Part shown: positions 27,358-35,121 of the stretch, piece by piece
Layout: every line of letters starts with the position of its first letter
Position numbering within the stretch: position 1 is the stretch's first letter
Origin: JAAFHB01 sp963677935
Lineage (GTDB): Bacteria > Bacteroidota > Bacteroidia > Bacteroidales > Prolixibacteraceae
Reading direction: 5' to 3'
Length of the DNA stretch: 64,000 bases
NCBI GenBank assembly: GCA_963677935.2
Contig: CAXXEH010000003.1
Location: 3,844,001-3,908,000 of the forward strand
Made by a program: the position numbers and the translations under genes
The notes under the pieces: generated by a model
What the model saw: the letters and a program-made list of their open reading frames with translations, nothing else
The model's database searches: none
What the model was told of the DNA's origin: nothing

Positions 27358-27581
27358 AATATCTCATTATCGATCTGCTGGAAATCTTCAGTTACATCTT
27401 TAATATCAGCTTGAAATAGTGGATCATTTTTTGCGTGTTTCATAAGTTCCATTTTCTCACTATTTGAATCTATGGAATCATCAAGAACAATAAGCACACG
27501 GCTCTTCTTCCTAAAATATTCAGGAAGATCAACCAATATTTGTTTCTTATGATCTGTATTATATACCTGTTTTACAATCAT
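27354..27581 (-). CDS. Antitoxin-like protein of the broken toxin-antitoxin pair
   Basis: 75 aa with an N-terminal strand (MIVKQVYNTDHKKQILVDLP) and an acidic tail, as in antitoxins paired with MazF/PemK toxins. Its stop overlaps the ATG of the truncated toxin by four bases, the usual arrangement. It looks intact, while its partner is not. The exact antitoxin family was not recognised. Confidence 0.5.
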   Translation of the reverse strand: MIVKQVYNTDHKKQILVDLPEYFRKKSRVLIVLDDSIDSNSEKMELMKHAKNDPLFQADIKDVTEDFQQIDNEIL

Positions 27582-27690
27582 TGGTTAATAGCTTTTAAAA
27601 GTAGGTCCAGAATTCACTATATTATTTTATTTTAATGGGATACTCTTACAAATATAGCCATTTTCAATCAAAAAAATACTAACAGAATGA

Positions 27691-27828
27691 TTAAAGAAAT
27701 ATCTTTTGATAATTCTCCTCAATCATCTGAATTTCATTCCCGGTCAGTTTTGCAAATTCCTTCTCTTTCGCACTGTTTGAAAGCTTGTCACCATTTTGCT
27801 CTAAGAACCGGACCAAAAAAGCGATTAA
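27691..27828 (-). pseudogene. C-terminal fragment of an unidentified gene
   Basis: Directly after the SDR stop, in the same frame, the minus strand encodes ~46 residues ending in a stop, including RFLEQNGDKLSNSAKEKEF and GNEIQMIEENYQKIF. The composition and hydrophobic spacing look like the helical C-terminus of a real protein, but there is no start codon and no upstream part. It is probably the leftover of a deleted gene. The family was not recognised. Confidence 0.35.
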
Positions 27829-28572
27829 TTACAAATAGATCATCTTACGGGTCATCCCACCATCAACGGTGATGTTGGTGCCGTTTATAAAATCATTCCC
27901 TTCACCAGTAAGGTAAAGGCAGGCACTGACGATATCCTCCGGTTTACCGACACGCCCCGAGAGGTGCTGGTTATGGTCAGCTTCGTTCAGCTGGTTATAA
28001 TCGCCGGTCTCAATCCACCCCGGGCTGATACAATTCACCTGGATATGATCGGGCGAAAATGAGGTAGCCAGCGCATGTGTCAAAGAGACAATGCCCCCTT
28101 TTGAAGCTGCATACGCCTCTGAATCAGGCTCCGACATGTAGGCCCTGGTCGATGCAATATTAACGATAGAGCCGCCCCCATGAACTCTCATGATTTTTGC
28201 AGCTTCACGTGAACACAGAAAAACGCTTCGTAAATTGGTATTAATGATTTCATCCCACTCTTCAACAGTGATCTCATAAGGGGATTTCCATTTCGAAATA
28301 CCTGCATTATTAATCAGAATATCAACAGTTCCATATAGTTGGCCACTCTTCCTGAATAATTCTTCGATCTCTTCAGGTCGACTTACATCTGTTTTGATAC
28401 AGGTGGCGATTCCTCCCGCGGAGATAATAGCCTTTTCTGTTTCCAATCCCAAATAGAGTTCCTTCTCTGCCAGCACCACTTTGGCCCCTTTGGATGCATA
28501 GGTCCGGGCTATTGAACCTCCCAGACCTCTTCCGGCTCCTGTTACTATCACGACCTTTCCTTTATAGCTCAT
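27829..28572 (-). CDS. Short-chain dehydrogenase/reductase (SDR)
   Basis: 247 aa from the ATG at 28572 (TTG at 28578 also in frame). Classical SDR features: NAD(P) motif TGAGRGLGG near residue 12, NNAG near 90, catalytic Ser in VNIAS, the YAASKGG Tyr-Lys pair, and the ending NGTNITVDGGM. The residues suit a sugar- or polyol-type dehydrogenase of the FabG/glucose-dehydrogenase group. It is single and flanked by gene remnants, opposite in strand to the glycosidases. It may handle a sugar released by them; this is inference. Confidence 0.85.
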   Translation of the reverse strand: MSYKGKVVIVTGAGRGLGGSIARTYASKGAKVVLAEKELYLGLETEKAIISAGGIATCIKTDVSRPEEIEELFRKSGQLYGTVDILINNAGISKWKSPYEITVEEWDEIINTNLRSVFLCSREAAKIMRVHGGGSIVNIASTRAYMSEPDSEAYAASKGGIVSLTHALATSFSPDHIQVNCISPGWIETGDYNQLNEADHNQHLSGRVGKPEDIVSACLYLTGEGNDFINGTNITVDGGMTRKMIYL

Positions 28573-28934
28573 CAACAATCTGCTTCTTATGTTTTACTAA
28601 TCTCAAAGATAAGGCATATTTAACTCTATAACGAATGGTATTGGTCAAGAATTTTCTCTTTCTGCTGGAAAATCTGCCAGCTGCAAGTTGCCAATTGCTA
28701 GGCATCAAGAGCAATATTTATATTACCTACAACAAACGTCATAGAGCTAAATATTTCATACTGTTGAATTTTTTATATTCTGAACATATTTTTAAACCTC
28801 TTTCCTCATTTTACTTAATAATTCACTATCTTCGGCATAGATATCGGTGGAAATCTTAATTTCATGATATCTCAATATATCACACTAAAATAAAATGCAA
28901 CCATAAACCGATCAAACCATTAAAACAAATACCT
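28573..28934. other. Gene-free gap between divergent SDR and GH36 genes
   Basis: These 362 bases hold no convincing ORF. Near 28670-28700 is a short CTGCCAGCTGCAAGTTGCC block resembling the repeat at 1644. The rest is AT-rich and should contain the two divergent promoters. I could not place a clear TAnnTTTG element. Confidence 0.4.
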
Positions 28935-31004
28935 ATGCAGGAAACTACCAGAAAAACCTCAGGAAAATTTTATCTGAAGATCATAATCCCAATCCTTTTG
29001 GCCATTTTTATGGGAATTGGATCAGCTGCCGGTCAGTCATTTCCTGGAAATCTATCCAGGAAGGAGGCGGTTCACCAGTGGATCGAAAAGAACTTTGCAA
29101 AAGGGAAGACTCCTCCATTTTCGTTTCTGTACGGAGGAAAAAGCTCGGATACTTTTATCCGCAAATGGCAATACAGCATTGAAAGGATCAAGCCGACCGA
29201 TCCGAATATAAATGAGTTCATCTACAAATACCTCGATCCTCAGACAGGGCTTGCTGTCAGCTGTTTTGTGACCTGCTTCAACGATTTTCAGGCTGTCGAA
29301 TGGGTGCTGAAGTTCTCGAATACTTCGGAAAAGAGCACTCAACTTATTGAAAAAGCACTGGTTATTGACTACTCTTTTGGGGTAAAAGAGAGCGGTTCGT
29401 TTATCCTTCACCACGCCAATGGGAGCAATGCTGAGCGAACTGATTACCAACCTATTGACGAAACTCTGCAAATCGGGAAAAACTGTTACATGACCCCTGT
29501 AGGCGGACGTTCATCCGACAATACCGCCTTTCCATTTTTCAACATCGAGATGCCAGGAAAACAAGGTGTTATGATAGCCGTTGGCTGGACCGGGAAATGG
29601 TTTTCAGATGTCAGCCAATTGAATGGGCAGTCGGTAACACTTAAATCGGGGATGGAGATTATGCAACTCAAACTGTTTCCAAAAGAGGAGATCCGTACAC
29701 CGAAAATTGCTCTCCTTTTCTGGAAAGGGGAAGACCGGATGGTGGGTCACAACCTGTTCAGACAGTTTGTTCTGGTCCATCACACGCGAAAAATCAATGG
29801 GAAACATGTGGAACTCCCGTTTTCGACATTCTTAGCCCGCGAAGGTCCCCCGCCCTGTAATGAACATACCTGTGCTACTGAATCTTTTTCGGTTGCAATG
29901 ATTAACCGTTACAAACAATTTAATATTGTCCCTGATATATTCTGGCTTGATGCAGGTTGGTACGCATGCAATGGGAGCTGGCCTAACGTCGGTAATTGGA
30001 CTCCCAATAAAGATAACTTTCCTGCCGGATTAAAACCGGTAACTGATGCAGCTCATCAGGTTGGAGCCAAATTCCTTTTGTGGTTTGAACCTGAACGGGT
30101 AACAAAGAATACCCAATTTTATGACAAAAATCCCGACTGGCTGATCAAACTTCCTGGGAATGGCAACGCCCTTTTTAGCCTGGGGAACAACGAAGCGCGT
30201 TTATGGCTGACCGACTATATATCAGATTTTCTTAAAAAAGAGGGGGTCGACTACTACAGGCAGGATTTTAATTTTGATCCGATGCCCTACTGGAAAGCAA
30301 ACGACAAGCCTGACAGGATCGGAATCTCTGAGATTAGACATATTGAAGGTTTATATGCTTTTTGGGATAGTTTGCTGGACCGGTTTCCCAATCTGATCAT
30401 CGACAATTGTGCAAGTGGAGGACGGCGCATTGATCTGGAGAGCATCTCGCGAAGCTCTCCCCTCTGGAGAACAGATTACCAATACGGTGAGCCGGATGGT
30501 TCACAATGTCACACTTATGGGTTGAGTTTCTATATTCCCATGCATGGAACCGGTAACTTTACGGTATCTCCCTATCACTTCCGATCGAATATGAGCACTT
30601 CGATGGTGATCAATTGGGATATCAACAGCCGGGAGCACTCAATGCCAGAACTTCAAAAATACTTTTCGGACTTTAAACGGTTCCGCCCCTATTATTACAG
30701 CGACTACTACCCCTTAACTGCCAAGGAGAATATGACCAGTGACAATGTCTGGCTTGCCTATCAGTTCAACCGTCCGGATAAGGGTGATGGTATCGTCATG
30801 GCCTTCCGCCGAAAAAATTGTCCTGACGAAACCATAACAGTTAAACTTCTGGGTCTTGATTTAAAGGGAGATTATGAATTATCAGACGAAGACACCGGAA
30901 AGAAAGTTATTCAAAAAGGTGAAGCGCTTCGGGATGGGTTAAAACTAACACTATCCGGAAAACAGAAGTCTTTGCTGATTAGTTACAAACAAATATCCAA
31001 TTAA
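28935..31004 (+). CDS. GH36 alpha-galactosidase
   Basis: 689 aa with a signal peptide (IIIPILLAIFMGIGSAAGQ). The GH36 layout is clear: N-terminal beta-supersandwich, TIM barrel with IFWLDAGWYACNGSWPNVGNW, KFLLWFEPERV, nucleophile D444 in YYRQDFNFDP, CASGGRRID, and acid/base D514 in LWRTDYQY. It removes alpha-1,6- or alpha-1,3-linked galactose from oligosaccharides such as galactomannan or raffinose-type sugars. Exported, unlike the cytoplasmic MelA-type enzymes. The next GH36-like gene starts 26 bases later. Confidence 0.9.
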   Translation: MQETTRKTSGKFYLKIIIPILLAIFMGIGSAAGQSFPGNLSRKEAVHQWIEKNFAKGKTPPFSFLYGGKSSDTFIRKWQYSIERIKPTDPNINEFIYKYLDPQTGLAVSCFVTCFNDFQAVEWVLKFSNTSEKSTQLIEKALVIDYSFGVKESGSFILHHANGSNAERTDYQPIDETLQIGKNCYMTPVGGRSSDNTAFPFFNIEMPGKQGVMIAVGWTGKWFSDVSQLNGQSVTLKSGMEIMQLKLFPKEEIRTPKIALLFWKGEDRMVGHNLFRQFVLVHHTRKINGKHVELPFSTFLAREGPPPCNEHTCATESFSVAMINRYKQFNIVPDIFWLDAGWYACNGSWPNVGNWTPNKDNFPAGLKPVTDAAHQVGAKFLLWFEPERVTKNTQFYDKNPDWLIKLPGNGNALFSLGNNEARLWLTDYISDFLKKEGVDYYRQDFNFDPMPYWKANDKPDRIGISEIRHIEGLYAFWDSLLDRFPNLIIDNCASGGRRIDLESISRSSPLWRTDYQYGEPDGSQCHTYGLSFYIPMHGTGNFTVSPYHFRSNMSTSMVINWDINSREHSMPELQKYFSDFKRFRPYYYSDYYPLTAKENMTSDNVWLAYQFNRPDKGDGIVMAFRRKNCPDETITVKLLGLDLKGDYELSDEDTGKKVIQKGEALRDGLKLTLSGKQKSLLISYKQISN

Positions 31005-31030
31005 AATCTTTCATTCAAATTATATTCAGG

Positions 31031-33343
31031 ATGAGTTTACTATATAAAAAGAGTTTGATTCTCCCACTTTTTTGCCTGTTGTGTTTTTCAGGATACGGAG
31101 CGGATAAGCAAAGTGCAGGATGGTCGGTCGAAAAGAGAGATAGTATCTACAGTTTAAAGGCCGGAATCTTGCAACGTGATCTGGTTTGGACAAAATCGGG
31201 ATTAGTCTGTCCATCCATATCAGTCTCTGGGAATAACCTCCTTTCGATTCCAGCTGAAGAGATCACATTTTGTATTCGGAAAGCATTTCCAAATAAGCGG
31301 CCAACGGGAATTGAATATTCAACAGAAGGAGGCGTGGAACAGGCTGATGCTGTGAAAAATCAGACAGATGCCCTTGCTGTAAAAAAGAAAGTAAGCCATC
31401 AGGATACAAGTGTTCAATGGATCGATTCACTAAAAATAACAAACGCCACAATTGGAGATATCTTCACCAAATCGGGGTTCCTGGTAAGTGATCAAAAAAA
31501 TGGATCAAAGAGGATGTCTCTGACTTTTACATCCAAAAAGCTATTAAAAGGAATTTCTTTTGAGATAAACTACGAGATCTACAAGGGATATCCTGTAATC
31601 CGTAAATGGGTAAAATTTAACAATAAAGGGATTCAGTGGATTAAAATCTCCGACTTAAACCTCGAACAATTTCGTCTAAAAGACACCTATTCGCACACCA
31701 CGCTTCTCACTCCTGGCACACGAGGGATAGACCCCAGCATTCTGTCCTTTAGTGATCCGACAGCTTCCACGGGAATAATTTCGGCAAATGAGATACCCTC
31801 CAGACTGCGCCATTTGTCTGTTGATGGAGTGAGTGGATATAATCCGGATTTCTTCGAATGGGTATTAGGTCCAGGAGAATCATTCGATTCGGAACCTGTC
31901 TTTATTTATGCCTTTTCAGGGAAAAGCGACCAGACCATTTCTTCCGTTTCGACAGCGTTGGATCGCTGTGTCGAAAACGGATTTCATTCGTTTCTGAATG
32001 AAAAGATCCTCCGTCCGGTAAAGGGTATCACAGGAATCGCACCTCTGTTTTGTTCATGGACCAATTACAGTGCGGACATCAACGACAGTAATATGCGTTC
32101 CGCTGCAGCTGTAGCTTCCAGGATTGGATTTAAATGTTTCCAGCTGGATGCAGGTTGGTCGGAAAGCGGACCTGGTGGCGGATGGGCTGTTTCAACACCA
32201 AAGCCTATTCAGCAAAAATTCCCCGATCTGAAAAAATTGAGCGATTATTTTCAAACCCGGAATATGAAAACCGGTCTTTGGTATTCGGTATTCCTTAATG
32301 AACAACTGGCCGAGAAAAAGGGGGATAAACCATTGTTATTCAGCCTACCCATGATCCGTCGTGCCGGTGGTCTGGGAATAAGTTTTTGTTACCTTCCTTC
32401 ACGTGAAAGGTATGTAAACGACATTGTCTCTCTGCATAAAACCTTTCATGCCGATTATTTCAAACAGGATCTGAGTAATTTATGTTATGGGGATATTGCC
32501 CGTGGTCACGAGAGCAGAACTTTAAAGGAGTCCTACCTTCGGGGATTGAGGGGATTATTTTCAATGCAGGATGAGATCCACAAACAGGCGCCCAATGTGT
32601 GGCTTCAGCTGTCACACGAGATTTACTGGGAGACTCCCGGACCGGCAGCTGATGTAGCCGTTTTAAAACATGTCGATTCATACCATTCCGCACCAAACGA
32701 ATATTGGGGTGCCGGCAACCGGAGCAAATTGGTCTCCTCCGACTGGAAATACAACGTCGATAGCTTGAAGAAAAAGCTGATGCAGGGTGCTTTCCGTGCC
32801 CGGGATCTTTTATATTCACATCGGGGATTGCCCCTCAACCGGATTGAAGTATTTGGAGCTGTAACTGCCAATTTCCAGGGAAGCCTTACCCCTGACATTC
32901 AGGACCGGCAGGTTTGCAGCTGGCTCATGGGTGCTCCACTCTCTTATTCAGGCGATCTGGGTTCGCTGACAGATGCCAATATTGAACGTTACCGGAGCCG
33001 TTTTGCGATGGTCGAAAATCTTCAGCAAAAATATGGCATTTATCCCTTTTTTCAGTACAGCGGAGTACCTTCTCCCACCGACGAAGGTTGGCACTGGTGG
33101 GGAAAACTTAATGCTGATGGTTGTGGTGTCGTGATCGTTTTACGAGGAAGTAGCGGACCCGGTTCACAAAAAATCAATATTCCCTGGGTAAAAGAGAACA
33201 AAGAGTACCAGCTAAAAGCCCTGTTTTCGGGTAAAGAGTTGGGATATTTTACCTCGAAACAGCTTCAGGAAGGTGTTCTGATGCTTGATCTTCCATCTTT
33301 TGGACAGGAAATGATTGAAATGTCTTTAAAACCAGAGAGATAG
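31031..33343 (+). CDS. GH36-like (melibiase-type) secreted glycosidase
   Basis: 770 aa with a signal peptide (LILPLFCLLCFSGYGA). A beta-sandwich N-terminus precedes a TIM barrel with FKCFQLDAGWSESGPGGG, MKTGLWYSVF and nucleophile candidate D480 in YFKQDLSN. It is distant from its upstream neighbour, lacking the CASGGRR and RTDY motifs, so the acid/base cannot be named with confidence. The pair is likely transcribed together. Substrate is probably an alpha-galactoside or a related sugar. Confidence 0.7.
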   Translation: MSLLYKKSLILPLFCLLCFSGYGADKQSAGWSVEKRDSIYSLKAGILQRDLVWTKSGLVCPSISVSGNNLLSIPAEEITFCIRKAFPNKRPTGIEYSTEGGVEQADAVKNQTDALAVKKKVSHQDTSVQWIDSLKITNATIGDIFTKSGFLVSDQKNGSKRMSLTFTSKKLLKGISFEINYEIYKGYPVIRKWVKFNNKGIQWIKISDLNLEQFRLKDTYSHTTLLTPGTRGIDPSILSFSDPTASTGIISANEIPSRLRHLSVDGVSGYNPDFFEWVLGPGESFDSEPVFIYAFSGKSDQTISSVSTALDRCVENGFHSFLNEKILRPVKGITGIAPLFCSWTNYSADINDSNMRSAAAVASRIGFKCFQLDAGWSESGPGGGWAVSTPKPIQQKFPDLKKLSDYFQTRNMKTGLWYSVFLNEQLAEKKGDKPLLFSLPMIRRAGGLGISFCYLPSRERYVNDIVSLHKTFHADYFKQDLSNLCYGDIARGHESRTLKESYLRGLRGLFSMQDEIHKQAPNVWLQLSHEIYWETPGPAADVAVLKHVDSYHSAPNEYWGAGNRSKLVSSDWKYNVDSLKKKLMQGAFRARDLLYSHRGLPLNRIEVFGAVTANFQGSLTPDIQDRQVCSWLMGAPLSYSGDLGSLTDANIERYRSRFAMVENLQQKYGIYPFFQYSGVPSPTDEGWHWWGKLNADGCGVVIVLRGSSGPGSQKINIPWVKENKEYQLKALFSGKELGYFTSKQLQEGVLMLDLPSFGQEMIEMSLKPER

Positions 33344-33448
33344 AACAAATTGATTTTTTATGACATAGTGATTCAGGGTATGGATTAAACCAGGAGAATC
33401 TTCCGAAAATATTTGATCCCATTTTTACAATTATAAAAATGTCAAATT

Positions 33449-33817
33449 ATGAATGAAAAAGCTTCCGTACTTTACGTCGATGACGAACCCGTTAATCTTC
33501 TGTTATTTAAGCGTATTTTCAAGCAAGAATATAATGTTTTTACGGCTGATTCTGGTAGTGAAGGTTTAAAAATTCTTCATTTGGAAAAAGATATCAAAGT
33601 GGTGGTCTCCGACATGAAAATGCCTGAAATGGATGGCATTGAATTTATCACATTGGCAAACCAAGCCTTCACCGATATCTCCTTTTTCATTTTTACCGGT
33701 TTTGATTGCACAAAGGAAATAACAGAGGCACTTGAGCGAAAATTAATATTGGGATATTTCAGAAAGCCGTTGAATACCCTGGAGATAACAAATGCGATTA
33801 ATGAATATTTGAAATAG
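33449..33817 (+). CDS. Single-domain response regulator (receiver only)
   Basis: 122 aa, all receiver domain. The acidic pocket is DDEP near residues 10-13, the phosphorylation site is D55 in VVSDMKMPEMDG, and the conserved lysine is in GYFRKP. There is no output domain and no histidine kinase in the window. It may act as a phosphate shuttle, as a CheY-like protein or with a distant kinase. Confidence 0.85.
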   Translation: MNEKASVLYVDDEPVNLLLFKRIFKQEYNVFTADSGSEGLKILHLEKDIKVVVSDMKMPEMDGIEFITLANQAFTDISFFIFTGFDCTKEITEALERKLILGYFRKPLNTLEITNAINEYLK

Positions 33818-33902
33818 GGTTATTTCAAACTCGGGATTATAAAGGTTATTTCAAGGATTGTTTTACCACTTCGCTATTTTGTTTAAAATGTTAACGAGGA
33901 AC

Positions 33903-34526
33903 CTAATCCAGCTTTTGATGTAAATACTTATCGATATTTTCTTTAAAAACCTGCATATCTGTAACTTTACCATATCGTCCGTCAATTATTGTGGCAAAAA
34001 TCGTGTTTTGAACATCTTCCGCTTTTACAGTTTTGTCATTGAACTTAACATCCCGGGTAGCGCAGGCATCAGAGATAACAACACATTCAAAACCATAATC
34101 GTGTCCTGCCCGAATGGCTGCTTCGACACACATTTGGGTCTGCATTCCAACAATAACCAAACGACTGATCTTGTTATTCTTCAAATATTCCAGCAAATCA
34201 GTTCCCTGAAAACTATTCACCTCCTCTTTGGTAATCACCTTCTCTCCGGAGAGAGGTTCAACATTTTTGTGTATTTCAAATCCCTTATTTGATTTATGGC
34301 GGACATGCACTACCAACTGTCTCTTTTCCCTAAAGATTTCAAGAATCTCCTTCGCTTTTAAACTTGCTGGTATTGCATTAACTAATCCGGGCTTCTCCCC
34401 GGGGAAATAAAAGTTCTGGATATCCACAATCAATAAAGCAGTCCTGATGTCCGCCTCTTTTTCCGTGGCACTCGCAAAGGACTGAAAAACAAAGAGTGCT
34501 AAAATAAGTCCTAATCTAATTTTCAT
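33903..34526 (-). CDS. Exported isochorismatase-family cysteine hydrolase
   Basis: 207 aa with a short signal peptide (GLILALFVFQSFASA). Family residues: Asp in ALLIVDIQNFYFPG, Lys in VHVRHKSNKG, and nucleophile Cys in IVGMQTQMCVEAAIRAG. Family members hydrolyse amides such as nicotinamide or isochorismate. Export is unusual for the family. The substrate is unknown. It runs opposite to the response-regulator gene. Confidence 0.75.
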   Translation of the reverse strand: MKIRLGLILALFVFQSFASATEKEADIRTALLIVDIQNFYFPGEKPGLVNAIPASLKAKEILEIFREKRQLVVHVRHKSNKGFEIHKNVEPLSGEKVITKEEVNSFQGTDLLEYLKNNKISRLVIVGMQTQMCVEAAIRAGHDYGFECVVISDACATRDVKFNDKTVKAEDVQNTIFATIIDGRYGKVTDMQVFKENIDKYLHQKLD

Positions 34527-34583
34527 ATTCTTTAGTTTAAAATCATTAATGCAAATATCACTAATACAGAAAATATCCGATGG

Positions 34584-35024
34584 TTAGTCACCCATTATCG
34601 ACCCCTGAAAAGAGCGGCCCTCCAGATCAACAATTTTTGCCTTAATCTCATCAGGTATCAATATTTTGGAATTTTTATTAAAGTCATACAAAACAATAAT
34701 ATCCTGAGCTTCAGCAATAACATCATCATTGTCATTTACAATTTCATGTTTGAAATGAAAACTGGTATTCTTTATTGCGACTACTTTCGTATAAATCACC
34801 ACCATACCCGGATAAAATAATGGCTTGCGAAATTGACAGGTTGTTGAAGCCAAAATAGGTCCGATTTTGATTTTTGATTGCAATTGCATCAATCCTATAA
34901 TTTCCAGATAATTAACTCTTGCAGCCTGTACGTATTTCAAAATAGCCAGATTGTTTACATGTCCGAACAAGTCAATTTCACTCCAGTCAATTCTTAGTTC
35001 AAGTTTTACCTGAGAATTTTTCAT
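34584..35024 (-). CDS. Acyl-CoA thioesterase, 4HBT/YbgC-like hotdog fold
   Basis: 146 aa hotdog protein. The motif IDWSEIDLFGHVNNLAILKYVQAARVNYLE near residues 12-41 contains the catalytic Asp/Glu region and the GHVNN turn of YbgC/4-hydroxybenzoyl-CoA thioesterases. It hydrolyses acyl-CoA or acyl-carrier thioesters in the cytoplasm. Located 57 bases from the cysteine hydrolase; functional relation unclear. Confidence 0.85.
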   Translation of the reverse strand: MKNSQVKLELRIDWSEIDLFGHVNNLAILKYVQAARVNYLEIIGLMQLQSKIKIGPILASTTCQFRKPLFYPGMVVIYTKVVAIKNTSFHFKHEIVNDNDDVIAEAQDIIVLYDFNKNSKILIPDEIKAKIVDLEGRSFQGSIMGD

Positions 35025-35121
35025 ATCCTTATCTTCCTAACTTCAATTGTAATATATTACTTTGAACGATCATTTAATTTGAAAAGCAGAAAAACAAAAC
35101 CAGTATCGACCTTCTCATTAC

